Assembly (NCBI GenBank): GCA_977017575.1
Contig: CDRNVI010000052.1
Span: forward strand, 1-64,000
Length of the DNA: 64,000 bases
Direction: 5' to 3'
DNA from: Paramoeba atlantica
Taxonomy: Eukaryota > Discosea
Each line of letters begins with the position of its first letter. Position 1 is the first letter of the stretch. Positions 46,620 to 56,540 of the stretch are shown here, in pieces. The notes under the pieces are model-generated. The model was not told the origin of the DNA. It was given only the letters and a program-made list of their open reading frames with translations, and did no database searches. The translations under genes and the position numbers were made by a program.

Positions 46620-47753
46620 ATGAAAACTGGAGTTAATTTCAATTCTTCGAGCGGAGCCTCTCGCTCTTCTGGGCGTATTACTCCGCTTTCAAGGTCTGTG
46701 GGGCCAACGAATCTTTCTTCTTCGAGAAAGGAATTTCCCTATATTTGCAGAAGATCACCAAATACTGAACACACCAATTTACTGAGTTCGAACAATAAGA
46801 TTTCCAATTTTGAGACTAAAGGTGAGATGAGATCTGTAAGATCAGCTGATACGTTGATTGCCACTCAAGCTACTAGAGTTAGAGTGCAAGAAAATAGACT
46901 TTCTTCGGATAACGTCATTCGTGTCCGCGTTGGTTTAGGAGCAGAATCGATTCATAAGAGTCCTAGAGTTTCCCTCAAGCGGTCGAGTAGCAGCTCTTTT
47001 GGAACTCCATATCTTCAAAGCCCAGTCTATTCATCAACGCCAAAGAGTACACTCTCGTCCCCGAACAGTGATTACGGCAATCCACCTTCTCCATGGATTC
47101 GAGAAGGTCTTCCTGCGCATCGTACCAAGATGCGAATGTCACTTCTTTCTGCATTGCAGAAATCGCGATCATGCGATTCTTTAAACACGCCAGAGGGGAC
47201 GAATACTGATCGCATTCAAACCCCCATATTGCGTGGGAATATGGACGAGTCTCCGAATTCCGAAACTCTAAGCACTGATTCTCTCCGTACTCCAATAAAT
47301 CGTTTGTCGCAGCTCACAACGGCCAGCACTCCTCCAAATTCACACCTTCATGTTGTAGTGGCTCAAATAGAAATGGCATTGCAGTCGCTTCCTTCAGGCA
47401 GAGTTCTATCCCAATTTCGAACCCTTCATTTTAATCTAAACGATGACAAAAACGAAGACTTGCGCACGGCTGTGCTGGATAGAACACTTGATTCAGAAAA
47501 ACTGGTACGCATGACAAGTGCTGAGCTAGCCAACCCCGATCTCCGCGTGGCTCGCAAGGCGAACGTCGAGGCGCACTTAGATCGTATTAATACAAAAAAT
47601 CACAAGGTGGGGACTAGAACAACTTTTTTTACATGCAGCAAGTGCCACGGTAATGATACAACGTTTTACGAAATGCAAACTGCTAGCGCAGATGAGCCAA
47701 GCACTAAGTTCGTGACGTGCCTAAATTGCGGAAAGTCGTGGAAGTTTCGTTAG
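46620..47753 (+). CDS. TFIIS: Transcription elongation factor TFIIS
   Basis: 377 residues. The C-terminal zinc ribbon (about 333-377) is diagnostic: TCSKCHG, then SADEPSTKFVTCLNCGKSW. It includes the Asp-Glu pair of the acidic hairpin that enters the RNA polymerase II pore to stimulate transcript cleavage. The preceding central domain (about 240-325) is recognisable by RTAVLDRTLDSEKLVRMTSAELANPD-type helices. The first 230 residues are Ser/Thr-rich without the N-terminal LW (TFIIS N) domain. Low-GC, ordinary codon use. Confidence 0.88.
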   Translation: MKTGVNFNSSSGASRSSGRITPLSRSVGPTNLSSSRKEFPYICRRSPNTEHTNLLSSNNKISNFETKGEMRSVRSADTLIATQATRVRVQENRLSSDNVIRVRVGLGAESIHKSPRVSLKRSSSSSFGTPYLQSPVYSSTPKSTLSSPNSDYGNPPSPWIREGLPAHRTKMRMSLLSALQKSRSCDSLNTPEGTNTDRIQTPILRGNMDESPNSETLSTDSLRTPINRLSQLTTASTPPNSHLHVVVAQIEMALQSLPSGRVLSQFRTLHFNLNDDKNEDLRTAVLDRTLDSEKLVRMTSAELANPDLRVARKANVEAHLDRINTKNHKVGTRTTFFTCSKCHGNDTTFYEMQTASADEPSTKFVTCLNCGKSWKFR

Positions 47754-48189
47754 GGTTCCGTTAAGCACTATTGAGAATCTAAAAAAATGATCTCTTGAAC
47801 TTCCTTTAGAGAGTAACATCTTGATCTTCCGCGCGAACACTCGTGTTTGGGCATATTTCATAGAACGTCAAGATGTGTATATGATTTGAAATGCGTGAAA
47901 CATACCTGATACTTTGTACATGATATTTTTCCTTACGAATTTGAATGGGAGAACTAAATGACCTCTGTAGTACTCTTGTGTCCCAATATTTCTTAAGTAA
48001 TACAGTAAGATTCGCATAGTAAGATAAGTCGGAAACTGTAAGAAACTTCTGTGGATGAAAACTTAAAATTTAGCAGGAATTTTATTTATTTTGAAGCAAA
48101 TAGTTTTAAATCGGAGCATAATATATTTTGAAAGGAAAAGAGGTTGATATGCTCACAGCACTTCAGACAGCGCAATTTAAATAAATCGA
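47754..48189. other. Intergenic region
   Basis: 436 bp, AT-rich; nothing recognised apart from short T-tracts. Confidence 0.4.
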
Positions 48190-50883
48190 ATGGAAGGCTC
48201 AGAAACCTTGGATAAAAGTTTAGAAAAAGTTCCGCTGCGACCCTCGAGAATCATCAAGGAGCCTATAAGGTGTTGTGCATCTAGGAAATGCATTGGGCGG
48301 CATCAGCTTGACGAATCCACTGTTTTCCGTCGGCCGCGTTCGAAAACATGGGCGCTTCTCCGAGCTCCGGGACAAGCCGGTTGTCTGCTTCCTGTGCGTG
48401 AGGTCTCACGGCAAGCCGAGACGCCGTGCTCCACGCTCTATTTCGATTCCACGCGAAATTTCGCCTCCTTGTCGCTCCGTACGCCTTCTCCGGAGATGCA
48501 ATCCACAGAGGTTAGCTCCCCACAGTTCTCTCCGTTCCCGTGTGATCCGGAAAACGACAGCCATGCACGTTCTTCTCGTAAGGCTGTAGTCTCCTACAGC
48601 TACCGCCGGAGTTGTCGTTTAGGTCGAGCCCTGGTACACACCTTAGGGTCTCCTCGTGAGACATGCACCTCCTCGTTGTCACAATCGAATCCCAGTGGGA
48701 TTAGTCCAATACGAAGTGGGGGGACGCAGCCGCAACGATTGGAGTCCTGCTCTCATACAGCAGCGGTTAGATCAAAGAAGCCTTTTATCCCCTCGCTGGC
48801 GACTTCCTCGGGGTTGAGTGGTTCCGTGGTCTCCTCTTCGGGTTATGATCCCGGTCAGTTTTCCTCTCCCGAGTGTAAAGGGCTTACACTACGCAGTACG
48901 CGTAGTAGCGCAACCACGACAGAACGTGAAACACGAAAATCGAGAGAGAAATCTGATACACAATCCGGAACTGAACACACGGTGGCCCATCGGCTATTTC
49001 CCTCTGATATGAATGGTGTGGAATCTCCCATAAAGGTAAAGAGTACCGATGGAGAATCGTCGGCCATAACCCTTCATTGCGCACAATCGAAGAGGGAATT
49101 GTTAGTTGTGGGAAAAGAGGTGGCCTCAGTGGCGCACCATAGCAAGATTTCGAATCTATTTTTAGACACAACTTCACATGAGGATGACACAGAAGTGCCA
49201 GGTCAGAGTGATTTGAGTCTTTGCACTAATTTTGTCAAAGAACTCGTGGACACGTTTGGAGAAAAGACACAACCTGAAGAAAAGATAGTAGAGAACTCGC
49301 CTTCTCAGAAATCATTGAAAACAGTAATCACGACGCAGCAGGGCTGCGAATCAGCAGAATATAGCTTTTCTGACTGTCGTGATACAGTGCGACCGTTAGA
49401 GGCAAGGAGCATTGGGGGATCATCTGCCGCCTCGAAAAATTGGCGAGATATTTCTTTGGAGCCGAACTTGAATTCTTCCTCTTTACACACTACTTACCCT
49501 CTACCTGACAGCTTTTCGTTGGCATTACGACATCACATGTGGAACACGCTTGCAATCATACCGTGCGGAGCACATGTGTATTTTACCGCATTTTCTCATC
49601 TTCTTACACTCATGCGAGACGTACGTTGGCTCGCAGTAAACTGTCCTAGAGGAATTTCGAATGCCTTGACACGCGCCACCAATGGAGTCATATTCCTAAC
49701 TGTAAAATGTGCTTCTTCGGAGGTTTGGAAAGATGTCATGTCTCGGGTTTGCCACGTCAGTGACGCACACTCGCGCCACACACTTTTTCGCACAGAACAC
49801 TATGTAATTAGTGTCCTAGGGTGGAATCTTAGACCACGAACTTTACTTAGCAGTTACGAGGTTGTGCGTGATCGCTATCTTGAGACGCGCTGCTTTCACT
49901 CCCCTTTGCAATGTAAGGCATCTCTGAGAAGCAACGAGGTAAGTTCTGTACCGCAAGATCTCTCAACCGCAATAGAAGATAGAGATGCAGCTTGCGAGGA
50001 AACAAGCAATGAATCTGGTGAAAGAACTGTTGAAAGCATAAAACTTTGTCCGTGCCACACGGCAAAGGAAACTATTTGCGAGGCTGATTGGATGAGGATC
50101 TTTATTTTATCTGAAACGGTTATGGCGTTTTGTCCCCACAGCATCCTGATGCATGATATTGACGGGGGATACGAGCGCCTCTTGCAAGTAAGTGCCGAAA
50201 CATTCTCGAACGTGATGCTGCACAAAGAAGGCTTTGCAGAGCGGGTACAAGATAATTTTACATTGGAATCGTATACTTTACACGGTGTCACGAAATTATG
50301 TCTGGTCTTCCTGCAAATATTGACTGGACAACGCATGGATCACTCGATATTAAATCATGAATCAACAATGCCAGTGTCGCTCGCTTCGTCCGAAACAAAG
50401 CTCTCAATGGATCATTTTGAATCCATGGCCTCACACAGCATTTGTGTCGGCGGACTTTCCATGCACGATTTTCCCTCCCTTATGTCGTGGCTCTTTAAAG
50501 AACTCAAAGTATGTCTAGCGTTTCCTCCTACAGGAAATGTTCAGTCGGCAGCTTCGATCTCTCCGGGACGAGAGTCAGGAAGCGCCGCTTCACCATTGAC
50601 TTGTAGAATTGTGCATTCACCAATGCACAGCGCACAGCCCCAGGATGTGGACCCTTTGAACAATGAAATTACCAAGCCAGTGACAAGACTGAACGAAACT
50701 CAATTTCAGACTCCACCACTGCGAGCGCAGGTAGCGAATAATATACAGGTGGGCTTGCACGCCGAATACCCCATGCCAGTATGTATCACGTGGCTTTCAT
50801 TTTGCCAATACGCTGCCGTATCATGGATGGATGCAACCCGAGTGGCCTCTCAAACCAAGCGCTCGTCGACTGTGTGCCCATAA
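48190..50883 (+). CDS. Large protein with a possible cyclin box
   Basis: 897 residues. Residues 1-430 are Ser/Thr/Arg-rich and probably disordered. Residues about 430-560 resemble a cyclin box: LALRHHMWNTLAIIPCGAHV, a long helix NALTRATNGVIFLTVKCASS (the position of the cyclin LTALFIASKYEE helix), RHTLFRTEHYVISVLGWNL (like E..IL..L.W.L) and RTLLSSYEVVRDRYL. The remaining 330 residues include further helices (ADWMRIFILSETVMAFCPHS; HGVTKLCLVFLQILTGQ) that could form the second cyclin lobe. Conserved Lys-Glu cyclin residues are only partly present. No CDK-partner gene lies nearby. Confidence 0.4.
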   Translation: MEGSETLDKSLEKVPLRPSRIIKEPIRCCASRKCIGRHQLDESTVFRRPRSKTWALLRAPGQAGCLLPVREVSRQAETPCSTLYFDSTRNFASLSLRTPSPEMQSTEVSSPQFSPFPCDPENDSHARSSRKAVVSYSYRRSCRLGRALVHTLGSPRETCTSSLSQSNPSGISPIRSGGTQPQRLESCSHTAAVRSKKPFIPSLATSSGLSGSVVSSSGYDPGQFSSPECKGLTLRSTRSSATTTERETRKSREKSDTQSGTEHTVAHRLFPSDMNGVESPIKVKSTDGESSAITLHCAQSKRELLVVGKEVASVAHHSKISNLFLDTTSHEDDTEVPGQSDLSLCTNFVKELVDTFGEKTQPEEKIVENSPSQKSLKTVITTQQGCESAEYSFSDCRDTVRPLEARSIGGSSAASKNWRDISLEPNLNSSSLHTTYPLPDSFSLALRHHMWNTLAIIPCGAHVYFTAFSHLLTLMRDVRWLAVNCPRGISNALTRATNGVIFLTVKCASSEVWKDVMSRVCHVSDAHSRHTLFRTEHYVISVLGWNLRPRTLLSSYEVVRDRYLETRCFHSPLQCKASLRSNEVSSVPQDLSTAIEDRDAACEETSNESGERTVESIKLCPCHTAKETICEADWMRIFILSETVMAFCPHSILMHDIDGGYERLLQVSAETFSNVMLHKEGFAERVQDNFTLESYTLHGVTKLCLVFLQILTGQRMDHSILNHESTMPVSLASSETKLSMDHFESMASHSICVGGLSMHDFPSLMSWLFKELKVCLAFPPTGNVQSAASISPGRESGSAASPLTCRIVHSPMHSAQPQDVDPLNNEITKPVTRLNETQFQTPPLRAQVANNIQVGLHAEYPMPVCITWLSFCQYAAVSWMDATRVASQTKRSSTVCP

Positions 50884-51282
50884 TTCCGTGTCACATACAG
50901 AGCACATATAGTTAAAGGTGGTCCTTTTATCTAATGTAAGAAACATTAAGTTGGAACACGAACGTGCATATTCAAAAAACTGAAAGGCGCATTCTTTCTT
51001 TGTAAACAGCATCTATTTATGAAGGTGTAACGCATTTGAGCCCCTGTTCTTAAACACTTTCTACTATTCTTTGTGGTTCTTCTGTATACTGATACAATTT
51101 TGAGTTGAACAAAGCTTTTTTTTCGAACCTTCTGAGATTAATTTTGTCTTTTAGGTATTAAAGTTCTTCATAGGCATTTTTGTTTTTACTTTGTACTTCA
51201 AAGAACTTGGCGCACTCGCTGCTTCACAGCGGAGTTATGCGTTATACGTGGTGAATCCCTACATCTGAAATGATCGCAAAGC
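50884..51282. other. Intergenic region
   Basis: 399 bp. A good acceptor-like TTTTGTCTTTTAG ends at 51154, but an out-of-frame ATG (51237) lies between it and the next gene, so the acceptor used may be CACAGCGGAG at about 51228-51236. Confidence 0.4.
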
Positions 51283-52491
51283 ATGAATGAAGAGCTCCCC
51301 TTGTCGGACAGTGGCATGCATCGTACCTCGTCAGTTCGAGAGCGAGCTTGGAGACATAGGCTTTCGCACCTTGTTGCTCAGGCGGACATGTTTCTTAAAC
51401 CCCGAGAAGATTTCAAGTCTCACACCTCTTCTCCGTACGGTCTAGCAATTCATCTTATCACGTTTCTTTTCTTATTGTCTCTCACAGGGTATGAGATATG
51501 GGCAACACGCATCTCCCCTCCCTTTTTTTCAAAATATGTTCGAGTGGATGGAACTGTTGATGGAATGGTTCCACTGCATTTCAACATTACGTTACCCCAC
51601 GTACAATGCCTTGATGCGACGCTCGACGTGATGGATGCTGTAGGACTGCAGCAAAATGACCTACAACAAAATGTGCAAAAAATACCCGTCGATCGCGGTG
51701 GTAAACTCCTTTGGGAGGGCTTCTACGAAGAGGGTAAGAATCCAAACTCACGACAGGGAAGCACTGCGTACGACCCTCGTAATGACCCGCTTTCTCCACT
51801 TTATTGTGGATCATGTGATCTCCCAGAACTCGTCTCTGAACAGCGCCTCTCCGACTCCTCTTCCTTTTTTTCTTCTGCTTTTTGTTGCAATACTTGTGAG
51901 AGTATTCTGAGTCTGTACGATAGGCATCAAATACCACGTCCCGCGCTCCCCACCATACCACAATGTCATCATGAGCTCTCCCTGTTCCACCCCGGTTGTA
52001 ATCTCCAGGGCACCATACTTTTACACAAAGTCCGAGGGAGTATGCACGTGATCCCAGGAACGCGCACAGAGCTGTCGAGTCTTCTCTTCGAGCCTGGCCG
52101 CATCTGTCCGCTAAATTCTTCCCATCGAATTCACCATATATGGTTTGGGACCGATCGAACCGCTAGTGAACCGATGCCACTCAAGGAGTACACGCATATC
52201 TCGGAGCAATCACAATTTGTAAAATACTTTTTGCAAATCATGCCCGCATCAAGGGAGACACACGACGGGTTTACCTACACAGCCAGTGCACAGCACTATG
52301 ATGCCGAAACGGGCTTACAACCAGGTGTGTTCTTTTCGTTTGATTTTACCCCGATGCACCTGCTCAGTTTGGATGACAAGGAGGATCTCAGCCGCCTTTG
52401 TATTCGTCTATGCGGTATTTTTGGCGGTCTATTTTTGTTTCATCGACTTGCCTTGTATTTTACAACATCAATGACGAAAGAAACCATGTAG
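51283..52491 (+). CDS. ERV46: Erv46/ERGIC3-type COPII vesicle protein
   Basis: 402 residues. Two membrane segments, about 53-72 (LAIHLITFLFLLSLTGYEIW) and 375-395 (CIRLCGIFGGLFLFHRLALY), flank a large lumenal region. Family motifs: FKSHTSSPYGLAIHL at the entry, FNITLPHVQCLDATLDVMDA, SAFCCNTCESILSLYDRH (the Cys-rich motif that marks Erv46 rather than Erv41), HPGCNLQGTILLHKVRGSMH, and FSFDFTPMHLL before the last helix. The Erv41-Erv46 complex returns ER residents from the early Golgi. The C-terminal cytosolic tail is short. Confidence 0.88.
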   Translation: MNEELPLSDSGMHRTSSVRERAWRHRLSHLVAQADMFLKPREDFKSHTSSPYGLAIHLITFLFLLSLTGYEIWATRISPPFFSKYVRVDGTVDGMVPLHFNITLPHVQCLDATLDVMDAVGLQQNDLQQNVQKIPVDRGGKLLWEGFYEEGKNPNSRQGSTAYDPRNDPLSPLYCGSCDLPELVSEQRLSDSSSFFSSAFCCNTCESILSLYDRHQIPRPALPTIPQCHHELSLFHPGCNLQGTILLHKVRGSMHVIPGTRTELSSLLFEPGRICPLNSSHRIHHIWFGTDRTASEPMPLKEYTHISEQSQFVKYFLQIMPASRETHDGFTYTASAQHYDAETGLQPGVFFSFDFTPMHLLSLDDKEDLSRLCIRLCGIFGGLFLFHRLALYFTTSMTKETM

Positions 52492-52668
52492 CGCAGACGA
52501 AAATTTAGAATGCAGAAAACGAATAGTTTGAGAGCTATATTTTGCATGGTGATAGCTTCGTGGGATATTACGTCAGTTTTTTTCATCCGGTTTGATGGTC
52601 AATATGAAAAACGCATGACATATTCTACACCCATAAGTTAGCACTAGTAAATAAATTTACATTGGCAT

Positions 52669-53425
52669 ATGCTACGTTCGCATTTGATTAAAGTTTCTTG
52701 TCATATTGTTATTTGCTTATTCGCAATGCTATCTTTTTTTGAAACTGCAGATGTACGAAATACGGTGGGACGAGTGCGCGGCGCCTTCCTTCCACAAGCA
52801 TATAAACTCAGTCGCGTACTACGGAATACTACAAAACTGCATTCGAGTTGGAGTACGGAAACGACAGCATGTCGATGGACGGGCGTGGGTTGTGATGCGT
52901 AGAAACAAGTCAGTGATATCCGGTGGGGCACGCAGGGACTGAGAGGAACAATTTTTTGGATTGATTTTCCACAAACCGTGAAACTGATTATTCATGGAGT
53001 TTATAGTTTTAAAGGAGGTATAAATCAAATTGAAGGCGTTCTTCCCACATCGGACTTACCATCAGCGCTAAACATGTTCATACTTGACAGCAACAAGTTG
53101 AGTGAAGTAATACGCTTCGATCAGCTTCCCATGAGTTTGGTATCATTGGAAGTGGCTGATAGTCAGTTTGAGGGAGTCGTGACCCTTCATACGCTTCCGC
53201 CTATCTTACTTAACCTGGACTTACGACAAAATCGATTCTCGGGGGACTTAACTATAATTTGCCTCCAGAGTTGGAATGTCTCAACATTTCCGAAAACTTT
53301 ATTAGCGGGCATCTAAATCTCCCAAAAAAATTGGATTCAATTGATTTAGATGAAAATTCAGCGGGAATCTTGATTTTTCTTCCCTTTCACCATTTCTCAA
53401 ACTCCTGTATCTACTAGGCAATTGT
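52669..53425 (+). pseudogene. Leucine-rich-repeat gene, disrupted
   Basis: Begins with ATG and a signal peptide (MLRSHLIKVSCHIVICLFAM), then the cap SSWSTETTACRWTGVGCDA, as in the intact LRR gene at 38679. A TAG at 52900-52902 interrupts the frame, after which LRRs continue in the same frame (LPSALNMFILDSNKLSEVIR, LPPILLNLDLRQNRFSGDL). From about 53250 the repeats carry on in another frame (LPPELECLNISENFISGHLN). A transposon starts at 53571. A formerly full-length LRR gene, now inactive. Confidence 0.8.
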
Positions 53426-53570
53426 CTTGATGGAAATCTAGACCTCAGTAACGCCGTTTCTTTATGTGCATTGGACGTACGTTGAAATAATTTTTCATCC
53501 ATCGTGTCAAGCCCTCCACAGGTTTATTTGCGCTACGACCCATAATAGCTTTGAAAGTCCCTTTCATATA

Positions 53571-54675
53571 CTCCCCCCTTCATTAATTTCTATAAATGCC
53601 TTACCGAAGTTTTTGAAAAAAAAGTTATAGATTTGTGAAAAATTATATTTTCGCTCGGAGGTCAACTTTTGCGACAGTTCTTTTCGGAACTATACCTATC
53701 TTGGATCAAGACGAGGACGAAGCTCATGAAACTTTCGCTTCGGAAAGTGCTGATCAACCTTTTGCACTCTGAAATTATAACCAGTGCACATTTTTCCGTC
53801 CACAGCAACGGTTTTCTATTTGTCGTATCTAAGTTTTTTCTGTGGTTTTGCTCTTTTTTTAAGTTTTTTGGAATCGCCGAGTCTCTATCCCAATATACCC
53901 TGAATATTCCTGTTTCCTCATCGCTTTTTTAACACCTACGCTGGTCGATAATACTTTCTTTCTGACCGGCGACCTACCGGACCTTCCTTCTTGAACTTCC
54001 TGACAAAACGTCAGCGACGATTGCAGGATGGCAAATACTTTCCTCGACTGGATGCAAGTGCGTGCAGCGAATTCTTTGCAAGAACTCAAGGCTCCGCCCG
54101 AGCTGAACATGTTTAGGCGCTCTAGATTGTGTCTTTCCGTTCCTTAAAATTCGACATGCAGATGCCCCCAATGAAACGCTATCCAATCCGTCAAACGAAC
54201 CGTCTTCATGGTTAGCTGAAATCGCCCGCAGACTACTTCGCGCATGAAATTAGCTGAACGACGTCTTGGAGGAAACGACCGAGCTGAAAGGGTTTTTAGG
54301 GCGCTCTAGAGCTTTTCCCTCTTTTCGAAGGACAATCAAGTTTTCACGAACGAAGGCTTTCTTTTTTCTACTCAGTTTTCGCGGACTGCGGCGATTGGGG
54401 GACACGATCAGCGAAGACCTACGGTCAACACTTGGGGCTACCCAACCCCTCCATATTAAAGTCAGAAAACTTTTAGGTTTTGCTTAGTGTCGTGTAAAGT
54501 GAGAGTAGCCCGCACCCGGGAGGCCCACAAAAGTATGTTCGAACGTCCACCCACCAAAGTAACCGACCAAAGAGAATACCCCACTTCATTAATTTCTATA
54601 AATATTTATATTTTATAAATATAAATTTGATTTTTTGTTATAATCTATATTTATAGAAATTAATGGAGGGGGGAG
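53571..54675. mobile_element. DNA transposon derivative, 1.1 kb, 27-bp inverted ends
   Basis: Left end CTCCCCCCTTCATTAATTTC(TATAAAT) and right end, on the complement, CTCCCCCCTCCATTAATTTC(TATAAAT), one mismatch in 27; TA at 53569-53570 and 54676-54677. A further copy of the end motif lies just inside the right end (about 54582). No transposase recognised in the interior, so it is probably non-autonomous. The C-run start resembles the MITE at 33474. Confidence 0.8.
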
Positions 54676-54963
54676 TACAGGTGTACGTCCTACACAGTTT
54701 TTATTATTTTATTTTACATGTAGCGTCGCGTACTAATAAAGCGATCCAGGCATAAGGGGGCGAAGGAGATACGAAGCAACAGATGTAGCAGATTCCCACT
54801 GAAAAGATATTGTATCTCCCTGCACGAGAAATGCTTGCCTTTGCGGTGGCTTGATCGGAGACGAGCTCGTCCAGGGACTTTATACCTGGATTCTACACTG
54901 CATAACCCCACGAAAAACTTGCCAGCTGGCCACCCACTCAAAAAGTGGCCAGCTGTCCAACTA

Positions 54964-55316
54964 CTGTATACCCCCCCAGTAAGAGAATGGGTTTGGGGTC
55001 GAAATGGCCAAATCTCTCTTACTGGGGGGTATGCTTTTTTCGCCAGTTTCCTCTTTTCTCCCAACTTTTTTGACTATTTTTTTCTATTTTTTCTTCTGAA
55101 CACGTGTTAAAACGCTTCTTTGGGTTACCCCCGAGGCCTCCAACATGCAGACACCCACCCCCTACCCCCTATACGCCCCCTGTGGGGCTCCCGAGCCAAA
55201 TCTCTCTTACTGGTGGTCAGCCCAAAAAGGGCCAAATCTCTCTTACTGGTGGTCAGCCCAAAAAAGGGCCAAATCTCTCTTACTGCGGGGGTATCTTACT
55301 GGAGGGGGGTATACGG
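54964..55316. mobile_element. MITE family 1, copy B (353 bp, inverted relative to copy A)
   Basis: Ends CTGTATACCCCCCC and GGGGGGTATACGG, with TA at 54962-54963 and 55317-55318. Holds three tandem units of CCAAATCTCTCTTACTGGTG(GTCAGCCCAAAAAGGG); copy A at 30356 has fewer. It is inserted in another repeat: GTGGCCAGCTG occurs on both sides (about 54945 and 55355). Confidence 0.87.
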
Positions 55317-55318
55317 TA

Positions 55319-55936
55319 TTTCAGAAGGTGATCAGCTGGCTACGTTTTCAAGAGGTGGCCAGCTGACCATAAAAAATCGTGCTTTTTTTCGTTCATTCGT
55401 TATGCCACCGGCCACTGAAATGTATTTTGAGAAAAAAAGTATTTCTGGAACTTAGTTTGGGAGCTGAAAAATCTTCCCCGAGCTTGGAAAGAGATGTAGT
55501 TTATGAATTCGGGGATGAATATCAATCCTCTTCGCGATTTTTAGTCACATTTTTAGTAAACAGGTTCTAAAAACTGCGTACTGTGCTCGATTTCTTTCAT
55601 GTTTAATGCAATGCTGAGATTCTGTAATGAAAAAGACCTGTGCTTTGAAATTTTTGAAAAATCATTTTTATACCAATTTCTCTTATACGCGCATCTTATG
55701 CTCGTCGAATTAACCTTAGTAAGCGAGTTAGATGCTCACCGTATCTCCCTCAATACACTTTATTCTGACTGACTGCACTGTGTCCATTGTGTAGTTACTC
55801 CATTGCATTCTGGTTAATAAAAGGGCAGTAGAATTCTTTACAAACTTCTAATGTTCACAATCATTTTCAATGGCTCTTAGAAAAGAGTTTTTTGCATGAT
55901 CTCTGGAAAAGCGCTCTCCTCGGAATCCTGGAGCGT
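55319..55936. other. Non-genic region
   Basis: 618 bp after the MITE. Contains inverted CAGCTGGC / GGCCAGCTG motifs near 55332-55366 that pair with copies left of the MITE; the rest is AT-rich with nothing recognised. Confidence 0.4.
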
Positions 55937-56353
55937 ATGATTACGTTATCTTTCTACTATTGGCATACAACTTCTATTGCATACTTTTTCCTCTGTCTTT
56001 TCTGCACAAAGCCCAATTCAATACGTAGGATAGGTTGCAGCATAGCATTCGGGAAAGAAGAGTTTGTTAGTACTAGTGACGGTTATATTTGTTTGAAGTT
56101 GGTAAACAATTCGTATACGAATGGAAGCTTTGCACCATCTCCTAACTTAAATAACTTTTCTGTCCCATCTTTTCCTGAATCGGGCACCAATACTTCTCGA
56201 AAAAAAGTAGATTATGAAGTGGCGCCACGAACTGGTATTCAGTTAGTTCCGGAATTTGTTCAGTGGATTATTGGATCTATTATTGTGCTGCTAGCGTTAG
56301 TAATTGGTCGGTACTTTGATCCTCCTCCATACGGAACAGATCAGAGACCGTAA
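55937..56353 (+). CDS. Small type I membrane protein with a PPxY tail
   Basis: 138 residues from the ATG at 55937 (the longer frame starts with TTG). A signal sequence (MITLSFYYWHTTSIAYFFLC) is followed by a lumenal region of about 80 residues with several N-x-S/T sites (e.g. NNSYTNGSF, NTSRKK). One membrane helix follows (WIIGSIIVLLALVIGRYF), and an 11-residue tail contains DPPPYG. PPxY motifs are known to recruit WW-domain (Nedd4-type) ubiquitin ligases; that this one does is inference. No family recognised. Confidence 0.6.
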   Translation: MITLSFYYWHTTSIAYFFLCLFCTKPNSIRRIGCSIAFGKEEFVSTSDGYICLKLVNNSYTNGSFAPSPNLNNFSVPSFPESGTNTSRKKVDYEVAPRTGIQLVPEFVQWIIGSIIVLLALVIGRYFDPPPYGTDQRP

Positions 56354-56540
56354 TTTGTTTTTGAATTTGCGCCTGGGAACACTCCCAGTGAAAGTCTATC
56401 AATTCATGCAGTCATGGGTCTCATATTCAAATTATTTTGTTTAGATGCCTACGTGATCCTATCGCAAACTATGTACCTTGTTTAACACGAAAATTGATTT
56501 CATTTCTTCAATTACGTTCTTCATGAGACACTTGTAATTA

